A DNA stretch of 64,000 bases, taken from contig NZ_QPEX01000045.1 in NCBI RefSeq assembly GCF_003335505.1, positions 62,001 to 126,000 of the forward strand, written 5' to 3'. Below, piece after piece: positions 56,641 through 64,000 of the stretch (positions within the stretch are counted from its first letter, which is position 1; each line of letters starts with the position of its first letter). This stretch comes from Bremerella cremea. GTDB taxonomy: Bacteria; Planctomycetota; Planctomycetia; Pirellulales; Pirellulaceae. The notes under the pieces were generated by a model. It was not told where the DNA came from, made no database searches, and was given only the letters and a program-made list of their open reading frames with translations. Made by a program: the position numbers and the translations under genes.

Positions 56641-57519
56641 TCATGGTAACGCCCGGTTTGCGGCCTGATCCAGCGGAGCCAGCTTGTCCGGGTTACGGTG
56701 AACGAAGACCGTATTGATTCGTCCTTCGATCAGTTCAAACTGAAAGGCCGATATCTTTTCGCCGTTTAAGATGCAAAGCACCCCCGGCGAGCCGTTAAAC
56801 CAGACGGTTCGCAATTCAAAGGGGTATTCACGTTGTGCGTTCTTAAACACACGAATCAGGAACGTGGTCACGCTGTCGAAACCAACCACGGGAGCTTTGG
56901 CGGCACTGACTTTTCCACCACTATCGGTATAAAGCGTCACATCCTCGGTCAACACGCTGCGAAGGGCGGCCAAGTCGCCAGCTTGGATCGCTTGAAAGAA
57001 CGCATCCGAAATGCGACGCACGCCATCGACATCGATACGCGATCGTTGCTTCTCGCCACGTAAATGTTCGCGTGCTCGGCGGGCTAACTGGCGACAATGA
57101 TCGGGCTTCAACCCCACGATCTCTGCCACTTCGGCAAACTCGTACCCAAACAGGTCATGCAAGATAAATGCGGCCCGCTCGGTTGGCGTCAATCGTTCGA
57201 TGGTTAGCATCAGGGCAATCGAAACCGTCTCATCCAGTTCCGCCTGCTCGGCATGATCTGGCAGGATTGGTTCTGGCAGCCACGGCCCAATATACATCTC
57301 GCGTTGATAGCGTACCGATTTTATCCGATCTAAACAAAGCCGCGCGCAAACTCGCAGATACCAGCTTCGTGGCGAATCGAGTTCCGGTCGGCCTGCTTGT
57401 TCCCAGCGGACATAAGCTTCTTGAACGATATCCTCAGCATCGGGCATGCTTCCCAGCATCCGATAACTGAATCCAATCAGTTCTTGCCGCAACGCTTCAA
57501 ATTCGTGACCACTGACCAT
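56641..57519 (-). CDS. ECF41-type sigma factor with SnoaL-like C-terminal domain
   Basis: 292 residues. Regions 2 (LIGFSYRMLGSMPDAEDIVQEAYVRW) and 4 (LTPTERAAFILHDLFGYEFAEVAEI) are complete, followed by a SnoaL-like C-terminal domain (about 168-292). The three ECF41 marks are visible: WLPEP (80-84) in the region 2/4 linker, DSGGK (199-203) for DGGGR, and NPDKL (276-280) near the end. In ECF41 the C-terminal domain controls activity and no separate anti-sigma factor is needed. It lies 54 bases after the CMD gene and is probably in its transcript. Confidence 0.92.
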   Translation of the reverse strand: MVSGHEFEALRQELIGFSYRMLGSMPDAEDIVQEAYVRWEQAGRPELDSPRSWYLRVCARLCLDRIKSVRYQREMYIGPWLPEPILPDHAEQAELDETVSIALMLTIERLTPTERAAFILHDLFGYEFAEVAEIVGLKPDHCRQLARRAREHLRGEKQRSRIDVDGVRRISDAFFQAIQAGDLAALRSVLTEDVTLYTDSGGKVSAAKAPVVGFDSVTTFLIRVFKNAQREYPFELRTVWFNGSPGVLCILNGEKISAFQFELIEGRINTVFVHRNPDKLAPLDQAANRALP

Positions 57520-57573
57520 ACTTTCGCCCTGTACTGATTCGCTATTAAGCGTAGCGGCTAATCGTCTCTTACA

Positions 57574-58086
57574 TCAAAAGTCGAATGAAACCACTTCGCA
57601 ATAGGCAGCCATCCCCATCGCTCGCTTCAGGGTTGGGTAGATACGGCAACCCGTGATGACAACTGCCAGCTCAGCGAACGCTTCGATGCCGTAGTGGTTG
57701 CGAATGCGTTCCATCCGATCGGCATCGTCCCCTTCATTCAGCAACGTCGCTACCGTGTGATCGTGAATGTCTTTCAGCGGCGCTGGCAACTTTTCAGGTG
57801 CCTTGACGGCGTTGGTCAGAATCTCGCGATCGACGCCAGCTTCGGCTGCCATTTTCAATCCCAAGTTCAAACATGGTCCGCAATCGTCGGTCTTCATCGC
57901 GGTAACCCGCGCAACAAAGAACGCATCTAGAGGGAGTTGCTGATGAACATGCCCCATCGCTTGAGCTGCCGCAAACGCTTCAAATGCTCGCGGCGAATCT
58001 TCCAAGAGCTGAACCATGTAGCCCATATCGTAGTCGTATTTCTGTCCGAAGGCTTCCAGTTGCGTCTTCGTTTCTTGAACGTTCAT
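57574..58086 (-). CDS. Carboxymuconolactone decarboxylase-like (AhpD fold) protein
   Basis: 170 residues from the ATG at 58086 (GGAG 8 bases upstream; an ATG six bases earlier is too close). AhpD-like redox site DDCGPCLNLG (CxxC) in an all-helical protein. CMD-family proteins are the classic 'COE' partners (carboxymuconolactone decarboxylase, oxidoreductase, epimerase) beside ECF41 sigma genes. Here it is the first gene of a two-gene unit driven by an ECF41-like promoter at 58152-58178. Its substrate is unknown. Confidence 0.9.
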   Translation of the reverse strand: MNVQETKTQLEAFGQKYDYDMGYMVQLLEDSPRAFEAFAAAQAMGHVHQQLPLDAFFVARVTAMKTDDCGPCLNLGLKMAAEAGVDREILTNAVKAPEKLPAPLKDIHDHTVATLLNEGDDADRMERIRNHYGIEAFAELAVVITGCRIYPTLKRAMGMAAYCEVVSFDF

Positions 58087-58151
58087 AACCATTACTCCGC
58101 TGGTATGTAGATAGCTCGCACTTGGGGTTCTTTCCCCGTTACTACCAACCA

Positions 58152-58178
58152 GACGATTTCACCGGCTGCTTTGTGACA
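58152..58178 (-). promoter_or_regulatory. ECF41-type promoter (TGTCACA-N16-CGTC)
   Basis: Read on the minus strand, TGTCACA (58178-58172) is followed after 16 bases by CGTC (58155-58152), matching the motif described for ECF41 target promoters. It lies 65 bases before the CMD start, consistent with a transcription start near 58145. The CMD gene and the ECF41 sigma gene downstream would then be autoregulated. Confidence 0.85.
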
Positions 58179-58299
58179 CGCAGGGCAAAGAATTTTCGGC
58201 ACATTCAAATACCATTTTTTGGTCGTTTCCCTCAACTAGGGAACGTATGATGAGGGCCTTGCCAGCTTCATCCCTTGTTTGTGATTTCGGAGGAACTCG

Positions 58300-59430
58300 A
58301 TGAAACGAACCTCGTTGCTTTTGCTCGCCTTGCTTGGTTTCACCTCGCTAATCTCGACCACCCTGGCCGATCCTCCTCAATCGAACATTGCCTTGCCACC
58401 CGGCCCCGACAATCCACGCAACAGTGAAGGGGATGTCGTCCAACTGAAAGATGGCAAAGTCCTTTTGATTTACACCCATTTCGTCGGAGGCTCCGGCGAC
58501 CACGCCCAGGCGCACCTAGCCAGCCGTGTTTCTGCCGACGGTGGGAAAACCTGGTCGCCAGAAGACCAGTTGGTGATTCCCAACGAAGCGGGGCTCAACG
58601 TTATGTCGGTCTCGCTGCTGCGGCTCGCCGATGGGCGATTGGCCCTGTTTTACCTTCGCAAGAACTCGCATACCGACTGTCGCCCCCAAATGCGGATCAG
58701 TACCGACGAAGGGAAAACGTGGGGCGAAGCCACCTGCGTGATCCCTGATGAAGACATGGGCTACTATGTGATGAACAACGACCGAGTCGTGCAACTGCAA
58801 GATGGTCGCTTGATTGCCCCGGTGGCCCAGCACGTAGGCCCTGGCATGCCGAAAAGAAACAACGCAGCCGAGACACTTGTATATTACTCGGACGATGCCG
58901 GTGCGACCTGGCAGCGCAGCCAATACGCACCACGGGCAGCCCCACGAAACGGCAAAGATGTTCTTTCTCAGGAACCAGGTGTCGTCGAACTGACCGACGG
59001 ACGACTCATGATGTGGATTCGCACCGACGCCGGTAGCCAATTTGTGACCTACAGTAGCGACCGTGGAGAGACCTGGTCGCAGCTAGAACCGTCGAACATG
59101 CTTTCCCCTCTTTCGCCTGCCACCATCGAACGCATTCCCAGCACAGGCGACTTGCTGCTGATCTGGAACGATCACTCCAACATTCCAACTACGCTAAAAG
59201 GAAAGCGAACACCACTTCGGTCGGCCATCTCTCAAGATGACGGCAAGACTTGGACGCACGTGAAAACCCTAGAAGACAACCCAAATGGCTGGTACTGCTA
59301 CATCGCCCTCGACTTCATCGATGGCCACGCCGTCATGGCCTACTGCGCCGGCGATCGCCGCGAGAACAACGGCCTGGCCGTAACCAACACACAACGTCTT
59401 CCGATCGAGTGGTTCTACGAGGAGCGATAA
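58300..59430 (+). CDS. Secreted Asp-box (BNR/sialidase-like) protein, copy 2
   Basis: 376 residues with a signal peptide ending TLA. Five Asp boxes are visible: SADGGKTW, STDEGKTW, SDDAGATW, SSDRGETW and SQDDGKTW. This supports a six-bladed propeller of the sialidase superfamily. GGAGG precedes the ATG. The protein at 42530 has the same design; the catalytic residues cannot be confirmed, so the sugar substrate is open. Confidence 0.88.
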   Translation: MKRTSLLLLALLGFTSLISTTLADPPQSNIALPPGPDNPRNSEGDVVQLKDGKVLLIYTHFVGGSGDHAQAHLASRVSADGGKTWSPEDQLVIPNEAGLNVMSVSLLRLADGRLALFYLRKNSHTDCRPQMRISTDEGKTWGEATCVIPDEDMGYYVMNNDRVVQLQDGRLIAPVAQHVGPGMPKRNNAAETLVYYSDDAGATWQRSQYAPRAAPRNGKDVLSQEPGVVELTDGRLMMWIRTDAGSQFVTYSSDRGETWSQLEPSNMLSPLSPATIERIPSTGDLLLIWNDHSNIPTTLKGKRTPLRSAISQDDGKTWTHVKTLEDNPNGWYCYIALDFIDGHAVMAYCAGDRRENNGLAVTNTQRLPIEWFYEER

Positions 59431-59490
59431 GGGACTTATGAGGTAGCGTAAAAAGTGAAATGATGGATCGAGGAAGAACTGCCTAGTTAA

Positions 59491-59534
59491 AACACTTCGT
59501 CGGCGATTAGTCGTCGATCACCGACGAAAATGTT
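59491..59534 (-). terminator. Hairpin at the 3' end of the distal lipoprotein gene
   Basis: On the plus strand AACA-ct-TTCGTCGG-like left arm (59491-59503) pairs with CCGACGAA...TGTT (59521-59534); the core TTCGTCGG/CCGACGAA is eight perfect pairs with a 17-base loop. On the minus strand TTTTAAC follows, so it may end the DUF1559/lipoprotein transcript. Confidence 0.55.
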
Positions 59535-59551
59535 CTAAGCACAGAAGCCGA

Positions 59552-59854
59552 TTAAAGCTTCTCCATCATCTTCTTGGCTTGTGCAGCAGGTCGACCACTC
59601 GCCTTTTCCAGCTTCTCATACTCCTTGCGAAGTTCTGCTGCCTTTTCAGGCTCGCTCTCGGCCAGCTTCTTCAAGTTTTCGTCAATGGTGACCATTTCGC
59701 TGCCTAGTTGATTATTGGAAACAATCGACTTCAAGTCATTGCGTATCATCTCAGTAACTGGAATCTTATTCTCGGGTACTGGAGTTCCACCCGGACCACA
59801 ACCAACGATTAATCCCGCAAACATCAATAAGGCGATACGAATTGACGACGCCAT
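59552..59854 (-). CDS. Small lipoprotein, cassette copy A
   Basis: 100 residues from the ATG at 59854, the start that gives a lipoprotein signal (GLIVGC, about 19); the frame is open further upstream without a signal. The mature part is a short helical, Lys/Glu-rich protein: DLKSIVSNNQLGSEM, PEKAAELRKEYEKLEKASG, AAQAKKMMEKL. It shares this plan and several identities with the protein at 61600 (SNQ/SNNQxGSEM; KEYEKL/KDYEKL; AKKMxxKL). It is downstream of DUF1559 copy A with a hairpin in between. Function unknown. Confidence 0.8.
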   Translation of the reverse strand: MASSIRIALLMFAGLIVGCGPGGTPVPENKIPVTEMIRNDLKSIVSNNQLGSEMVTIDENLKKLAESEPEKAAELRKEYEKLEKASGRPAAQAKKMMEKL

Positions 59855-59906
59855 CGGCGTACCTACTTTCTCTATTGAAATAGACGTTGAGCTGAGAACG
59901 GATCGA

Positions 59907-59957
59907 CTTGGCAAGTCCGATTGCCGTCTCACAAGACGGCAGAATCGGCTTGCCAAG
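59907..59957 (-). repeat. Long hairpin between DUF1559 copy A and its lipoprotein gene
   Basis: CTTGGCAAG-t-CCGATT-g-CCGTCT pairs with AGACGG-cag-AATCGG-CTTGCCAAG around a 4-base loop, about 21 pairs in all with small bulges. It lies in the gap between the DUF1559 gene and the lipoprotein gene. On the minus strand no T-run follows. It may set the ratio of the two products (partial termination or mRNA stabilisation). Confidence 0.65.
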
Positions 59958-60003
59958 TTGACCAAATTTTTAAGCTAGAGCGTAAAACGGCTCTTTAGAA
60001 GTG

Positions 60004-61050
60004 TTACGGTAAGGTGACGGGTTTACCATCGTTACGCCCACCAAACGACTGCCATGACGTGAGGTCGATTGTTTCCGTAACGAATTTTGTCGAGCCGTCG
60101 CCCGCAACACACAGCACCCCACCTGGGTGACGGCTACGTGGAGCGTAAACGCCGTCGCGGTCTGAGGCGATACCACTACCGCTGGTCTGACAGTTTGGAT
60201 ACTTCCAGTTTGGCGGAGCAACCGTATTCAGCGCTGTCTGGGTAGGTAATGACATGATCCAATGCTGTCCATTGGTGCCGTTGTGGGTCGTGATTCCCTG
60301 GCATGCTTGACCAAAAGTATCAATATCAGATTGCGTGGGATATTGGTTCCAGGAAACGTCGGAACCTTCGCGTGGTTCGGAAGTGTTACCATTTGCTAGT
60401 ACATCGTCATTGTCGTCACCCACCAGATGCTCGGAAGCCATCAGAGTATTGCTCAGGCCATCGGTTACACCATTGAAACCCATTTCTGGCTTGCCACCGG
60501 TTTCGTTTGTCCCATCCCATCCGATCGGCCCGCGGAACATACCGTTTTGATTTGAAACACTGGCCCAGCTTCGTGACGAGCCAAAACTGACGCCGTAATT
60601 GCTACCAGGACCATCATGCCAGCTCCCGCCGGATGGATTGCTGGGATACCCTGTGTCGGACGGACATAAATAGGCTTCGATCTTGGTTTGGCGAAGCGTA
60701 GCATTCGCGCCATCGGCCCAGTCACGACCGAAATTGAGCGAAGTAACCTGCAGTTGATCGTACAGGTTATTCTGCTCAATAAACGGCAAAATACGCACCA
60801 TGGCTCCATAGCCAAGGTAGGGATTTTTTCCGGTTGGGCGATAATTCATCGCCGGCAGGGTCTTGAAGGTATCGTGGTAATTATGGAATGCGATACCAAG
60901 CTGTTTCAAATTATTCGTACATTGCATTCGGCGAGCAGCTTCGCGCGCCTGCTGGACAGCAGGCAACAGCAACGCAATCAATACACCAATGATGGCAATC
61001 ACCACCAGAAGCTCCACTAATGTGAAGCCCAATCGTTTTCTGTTTTGCAT
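60004..61050 (-). CDS. DUF1559 prepilin-like protein, copy A
   Basis: 348 residues from the ATG at 61050. The N-terminus has a type IV prepilin-like signal ([22 protein letters not shown], about 9-30) followed by the planctomycete-typical [14 protein letters not shown]. The middle contains the DUF1559 body (YHDTFKTLPAMNYRP, NGMFRGPIGWDG) and the end has the H-x9-DG motif seen as PRSRHPGG...AGDGSTKFV. Hundreds of paralogues are typical in planctomycetes, with a presumed pseudopilin/envelope role. It is in a repeated [DUF1559 - hairpin - lipoprotein] unit. Confidence 0.95.
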   Translation of the reverse strand: MQNRKRLGFTLVELLVVIAIIGVLIALLLPAVQQAREAARRMQCTNNLKQLGIAFHNYHDTFKTLPAMNYRPTGKNPYLGYGAMVRILPFIEQNNLYDQLQVTSLNFGRDWADGANATLRQTKIEAYLCPSDTGYPSNPSGGSWHDGPGSNYGVSFGSSRSWASVSNQNGMFRGPIGWDGTNETGGKPEMGFNGVTDGLSNTLMASEHLVGDDNDDVLANGNTSEPREGSDVSWNQYPTQSDIDTFGQACQGITTHNGTNGQHWIMSLPTQTALNTVAPPNWKYPNCQTSGSGIASDRDGVYAPRSRHPGGVLCVAGDGSTKFVTETIDLTSWQSFGGRNDGKPVTLP

Positions 61051-61599
61051 GAAAGGAATGGGGGGCAAGGGGAAAGAAGAAAACTAGAAAAAGAAAAACC
61101 AGGACTTCTGCAGATTCACTGACAGGTGTGAGCATGGGTAGGGGGCGACATCACACCCGTTTATCACGGTCATAATTATCAAATACTACCCATAAAATCA
61201 CATTTATCAAGTCATCATTACCCTAGGTTCAACCCCCATCAAACGCATTTTCCTATCGCAAGATATTTATGCGACTCGACTTGCAGCAAAAAAAGTAAAG
61301 AACCAAAAACGGATAAAAAACAGAAACACCATTCAGATTCCGCATGAAACGTTGTTGCGGTCTGTCCGCAAATCTCAAGCTTAAAGATAGACCTGGAAAC
61401 TTCAAAACATTCCACCGAGCCCCTGCCAAGGAGAGAAAAAGAAAAATCAGTACGTCGGTAGCGTACAAACGATTTTAATCACAGAGCGTCTGCCAACCGT
61501 GGTTCTATGAATCGGAGAACATCAAGCTCCGTCCGAGAGGACGTTTTCAGCGAGAACATCTCTTCCGAACAGAGCGACAACTTTCGCCAGAAGGCCGCC
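61051..61599. other. Intergenic region between the two DUF1559 cassettes
   Basis: 549 bases that separate lipoprotein copy B (upstream) from DUF1559 copy A. No gene was seen; the short ORF at 61253 has no family features. A weak promoter candidate for copy A lies on the minus strand: TTGATA (61210-61205), 16 bases, TAGTAT (61188-61183). At the 61600 end, GGCCGCC/GGCGGCC (61593-61615) form a hairpin whose loop holds the stop of the lipoprotein gene. Confidence 0.45.
61183..61210 (-). promoter_or_regulatory. Candidate promoter for DUF1559 copy A
   Basis: TTGATA (five of six) and TAGTAT (four of six), 16 bases apart, about 130 bases before the DUF1559 start. Unsupported beyond the match, hence low confidence. 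Confidence 0.3.
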
Positions 61600-61905
61600 T
61601 TATAACTTGGCGGCCATTTTTTTGGCCAGCGTCCCAGCGGCATGGCCGTGAGCATGCTTGAGCTTCTCGTAATCCTTCTGCAGTTCCGTCCCTTTCTCGG
61701 GTTGTTCTTTCGCGAACTCGTTAATCTTCTCACCAAGCGGGATCATTTCACTTCCGGTTTGATTGGAAGCGGCGATCGAATCGAGATCGGCCTTGATTTG
61801 ATCGGACAGGGGAATGGTGACCTGCTCAACCGTCGTGCTTGCCGGAGTACACCCGATTGCCAAAGCAAACAAACCTAACACTGCAATATGAAATAGCGAC
61901 TTCAT
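61600..61905 (-). CDS. Small lipoprotein, cassette copy B
   Basis: 101 residues, lipoprotein signal ending LAIGC (about 19). The mature part is helical and charged: DQIKADLDSIAASNQTGSEM, PEKGTELQKDYEKLKHAHG, TLAKKMAAKL. It is a clear paralogue of the protein at 59552 with the same length and blocks, downstream of DUF1559 copy B with a hairpin in between. Role unknown. Confidence 0.82.
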   Translation of the reverse strand: MKSLFHIAVLGLFALAIGCTPASTTVEQVTIPLSDQIKADLDSIAASNQTGSEMIPLGEKINEFAKEQPEKGTELQKDYEKLKHAHGHAAGTLAKKMAAKL

Positions 61906-62006
61906 CGCGACGCTTCCTTTCCAAAATCAAATACGCAACGGGGTAAATTCAAAGTGCAGAAAGAGGGAAAGTACCCATCGGCACGAAACGGACTCGCCAA
62001 AGCCGA

Positions 62007-62040
62007 GCCGTTCGTCGCACAGCAAAAAACGACGAACGGC
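62007..62040 (-). repeat. Hairpin between DUF1559 copy B and its lipoprotein gene
   Basis: GCCGTTCGTCG (62007-62017) pairs perfectly with CGACGAACGGC (62030-62040) around a 12-base, A-rich loop. It occupies the same place as the hairpin at 59907-59957 but the sequence differs. No T-run follows on the minus strand. Confidence 0.65.
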
Positions 62041-62089
62041 GGGTAGAGCAAGTCCCGTACTGGACACTTCCCAGCGACCCAACAATTGA

Positions 62090-63121
62090 CTAGGGAAGGG
62101 TGACCGGCTTGCCGTCGTTACGGGCCCCAAAGCACTGGAAGGTCAGCAAATTGACCGTCTCAGTCACGAACTTTACGGAGCCATCTCCTGCTACCGCCAG
62201 AACGCCGCCAGGGTGGCGACTACGTGGGGTGAAGATCCCATCACGGTCGGCAGAAAAACCACTGCCGGTAATCTGGCAATCAGGATATTTCCAGTTCGGA
62301 GTCGCCACCGTGTTGATCATCGTTTGGGTGGGAATCGGAGCAATCCATTGACATCCGTTGGTTGAGTTATGGGTGGTAATCCCTTGGCAAGTTTGACCGA
62401 ACGTATTGAGTTGCGTCTGAGTGGGGAATTGTGGCGGATTCCAGCCTGGATCAGATCCGATACGGGGCTCTGAAGAATTACCGTTCATGAGCGAATTGTT
62501 GTTGTTATCCCCCACAAGATGCTCTGAAGCCATCATTGTGTTGCTAAGCCCATCGGTTACGTCGGCCATTCGGGTTTCTTGGCTTTGGGCCCCGTTCTGC
62601 TGGCGAAACATACCATTTTGATTCGAGAGGCTATTCCACTTTGTAGTGGCCCCAAAACTCAAGCCGTAGTTACAGCCAGGCCCATTTGCTAGCCACGCCG
62701 TTGAGGCTGGAAACGTCGTATCCGAAGGGCAAACGAACGCGTCGATCTTGATTGCTCGCAGATTTTGAATCGTGCTGTTACTGTCCCAATTGTTTAAAAA
62801 ATTGGAACTCGCAACACGTAGCTGCTCGTGCAAATTGCCCTGTTCGATATAGGGCAGAATCTGGACAAAGGCACTATAGCCTTGATAGGACGGGTTGTTA
62901 TTCCCGTCGAGGTAACAGAGACAAGGAAACTTTTTGTACGTGTCGTGATAGTTGTGCATTGCCAGTCCCAACTGCTTCATGTTGTTACTGCATTGCATCC
63001 GACGTGCTGCCTCGCGGGCTTGTTGCACCGCCGGCAAGAGAAGGGAGATTAAGACTCCAATGATGGCAATCACCACCAGCAGCTCCACGAGCGTGAAGCC
63101 CCACCGTTTAGAAGTAGGCAT
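62090..63121 (-). CDS. DUF1559 prepilin-like protein, copy B
   Basis: 343 residues. Same design as copy [57 protein letters not shown], and an end [21 protein letters not shown]...NDGKPVTLP nearly identical to copy A. The central parts differ more ([17 protein letters not shown] here). The two copies and their downstream lipoproteins form a tandem duplicate. The ribosome site is weak in both. Confidence 0.96.
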   Translation of the reverse strand: MPTSKRWGFTLVELLVVIAIIGVLISLLLPAVQQAREAARRMQCSNNMKQLGLAMHNYHDTYKKFPCLCYLDGNNNPSYQGYSAFVQILPYIEQGNLHEQLRVASSNFLNNWDSNSTIQNLRAIKIDAFVCPSDTTFPASTAWLANGPGCNYGLSFGATTKWNSLSNQNGMFRQQNGAQSQETRMADVTDGLSNTMMASEHLVGDNNNNSLMNGNSSEPRIGSDPGWNPPQFPTQTQLNTFGQTCQGITTHNSTNGCQWIAPIPTQTMINTVATPNWKYPDCQITGSGFSADRDGIFTPRSRHPGGVLAVAGDGSVKFVTETVNLLTFQCFGARNDGKPVTLP

Positions 63122-63314
63122 GATGTATCTCGGCTGTTGAGAATGTACGCCGAGCCTGCGACTAAAGAGTTCGCCAGAGGCTCGACAACAGGAAGGAATA
63201 AAAGGTGGGGTTAGCCGAATAATTTCCTAAGAGCACAAAAAGTCAACCGAGTTTTTAATAAAATATCGCTTTATCCACATCTGACATGCATTTTACCTTC
63301 CCCGCCCACCCCCT

Positions 63315-63560
63315 CTAAAGTGGGCCCCAAGGCGAGAAAATTGCTTGCAACATGTGGATCAGCACCTGGTCGCCGAAGCGGTAGGTCAGCCAGCCTCCTG
63401 TGACGGCGGCTGCGAGAATTGCCACAGCGGTGGGCCAACTGGGGAAACTAAAATAGACGGTGAGCGGTATACAGATTACCGCCGCTAAGATTGCTCCACA
63501 GCCGAAGCGGAGAGCAGGGGAGGATTCTCGCTGAGAGTCTGGATTCTCTTCTTCCACCAT
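63315..63560 (-). CDS. Small two-helix membrane protein
   Basis: 81 residues. A polar, acidic start (MVEEENPDSQRESSP) is followed by two helices (about 18-38, 43-57) and an amphipathic end. It is 11 bases after the next upstream gene (63572), likely the same operon. No family recognised. Confidence 0.65.
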   Translation of the reverse strand: MVEEENPDSQRESSPALRFGCGAILAAVICIPLTVYFSFPSWPTAVAILAAAVTGGWLTYRFGDQVLIHMLQAIFSPWGPL

Positions 63561-63571
63561 GGCAGGATTGA

Positions 63572-63994
63572 CTACTCCTTGGCAGGCGGCTCGGTCGTGG
63601 CCACTTCTTCCCGCATTCGCTTGACCTCTTCCTCAAGTGCGCGGCGGCTGGCAATGCGTTGATCGCGAAGCGAGAGAATATAGTTCTTCGTGGCGAACAT
63701 ATCGATGGTGGCCAGCAGCACAATCCACAGCACCAACAAACAAATGACGCCCCAATACGCGACAAAGAAGAGGTTTAGTGGAATGATCGGGCTCAGCAAA
63801 ACGGCCGCAGCGATCGCCATAATGGTAAACGTTACTTTCTTGCGGCGATGAACTTGAGCCAAGAGAAAGTTACGCTTCTTGGGATCCCACTCGGGATGCT
63901 GTTCGACCATTTTGACGGTGTGCAAATGATGATTGTGCATCATCCAAGCAGTCGCAACCAGAGTCAGAGCAAGCAGCGAAGTGGCGAAGAGCAT
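63572..63994 (-). CDS. Membrane protein, unknown (5' end near window edge)
   Basis: 140 residues from the ATG at 63994; the frame remains open to the window edge, so the true start may lie outside. Three hydrophobic segments (about 2-19, 55-75, 80-97) are followed by a basic/acidic helical tail (LRDQRIASRRALEEEVKRMREEVATTE). A His-rich loop (HNHHLHTVKM) follows the first segment. No family recognised. Probably co-transcribed with the 81-residue gene. Confidence 0.6.
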   Translation of the reverse strand: MLFATSLLALTLVATAWMMHNHHLHTVKMVEQHPEWDPKKRNFLLAQVHRRKKVTFTIMAIAAAVLLSPIIPLNLFFVAYWGVICLLVLWIVLLATIDMFATKNYILSLRDQRIASRRALEEEVKRMREEVATTEPPAKE

Positions 63995-64000
63995 AAGCGT

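Noticed and set aside
61253-61468. 71-residue ORF between DUF1559 cassettes
   Set aside because: No ribosome site and Arg/Phe-biased composition; likely leader DNA of the DUF1559 gene.

Overview
The window looks like chromosomal DNA from a planctomycete, most likely the Pirellulaceae (Blastopirellula/Bremerella/Rhodopirellula type). This is inferred from gene content, not from a search. The pointers are two DUF1559 proteins with a prepilin-like N-terminus, a MoxR/DUF58/BatA/VWA cluster ending in very Gln-rich proteins and a Tat-exported terpene-cyclase-like protein, Asp-box (BNR) secreted proteins, a sigma-region-2-only protein, NPCBM and DUF420 proteins, and lipid A genes. I saw no phage, insertion sequence, CRISPR array, tRNA or rRNA.

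Layout. 1-2.5 kb: a cut-off lipoprotein gene (-) divergent from an OprM/NodT-type outer-membrane efflux lipoprotein (+). 2.7-7.3 kb: pyrB, then a dihydroorotase homologue that has lost its metal ligands (PyrC'), a NYN/YacP protein, and purD (-). 7.8-21.1 kb: a respiratory region with two cupredoxin-like secreted proteins, a dihaem c-type cytochrome lipoprotein, coxB, coxA (A2-type YSHPAVY motif), ctaA, ctaB, an enlarged coxC, a subunit IV, a two-gene ABC-2 exporter, a protein with two fused SCO domains, DUF420 and a CPTC membrane protein. Most of these genes nearly touch or overlap, which indicates one oxidase plus assembly operon. 21.3-37.4 kb: a PQQ-propeller protein, then MoxR, DUF58, BatA-like, VWA, a 1258-residue membrane/coiled-coil protein, a poly-Gln protein, a Tat-exported terpenoid-cyclase-like protein and an NPCBM protein, probably one transcription unit.

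37.4-46 kb: apgM-type phosphoglycerate mutase (-), a UPF0173 metallo-hydrolase (+), a glycosyltransferase-like gene with lpxB (-), a second DUF420 protein, an Asp-box protein (-), a secreted glycerophosphodiesterase and a membrane protein (-). 46.1-48.1 kb: leuA (-) with what reads as a complete transcription attenuator: a promoter, a 17-residue leader peptide with 7 Leu codons, three mutually exclusive pairings, and an intrinsic terminator before leuA.

48.2-56.5 kb: small hypothetical proteins, a lipoprotein, a region-2-only sigma-like protein (-), a 7Fe-type ferredoxin, a leuB-like dehydrogenase, an SDR oxidoreductase, a STAS protein overlapping a GspE/PilB-like ATPase, and a small membrane protein (-). 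56.6-58.2 kb: an ECF41-type sigma factor with a carboxymuconolactone-decarboxylase-like gene, preceded by a match to the ECF41 promoter (TGTCACA-N16-CGTC). 58.3-64 kb: a second Asp-box protein, then on the minus strand two copies of a cassette [DUF1559 gene - hairpin - ~100-residue lipoprotein gene] and two small membrane proteins at the right edge.

The most notable items are the leuA attenuator, the metal-ligand-free PyrC' beside pyrB, the ECF41 unit with its promoter, the ~190-residue insertion in CoxC, the double SCO protein, and the duplicated DUF1559-lipoprotein cassette.
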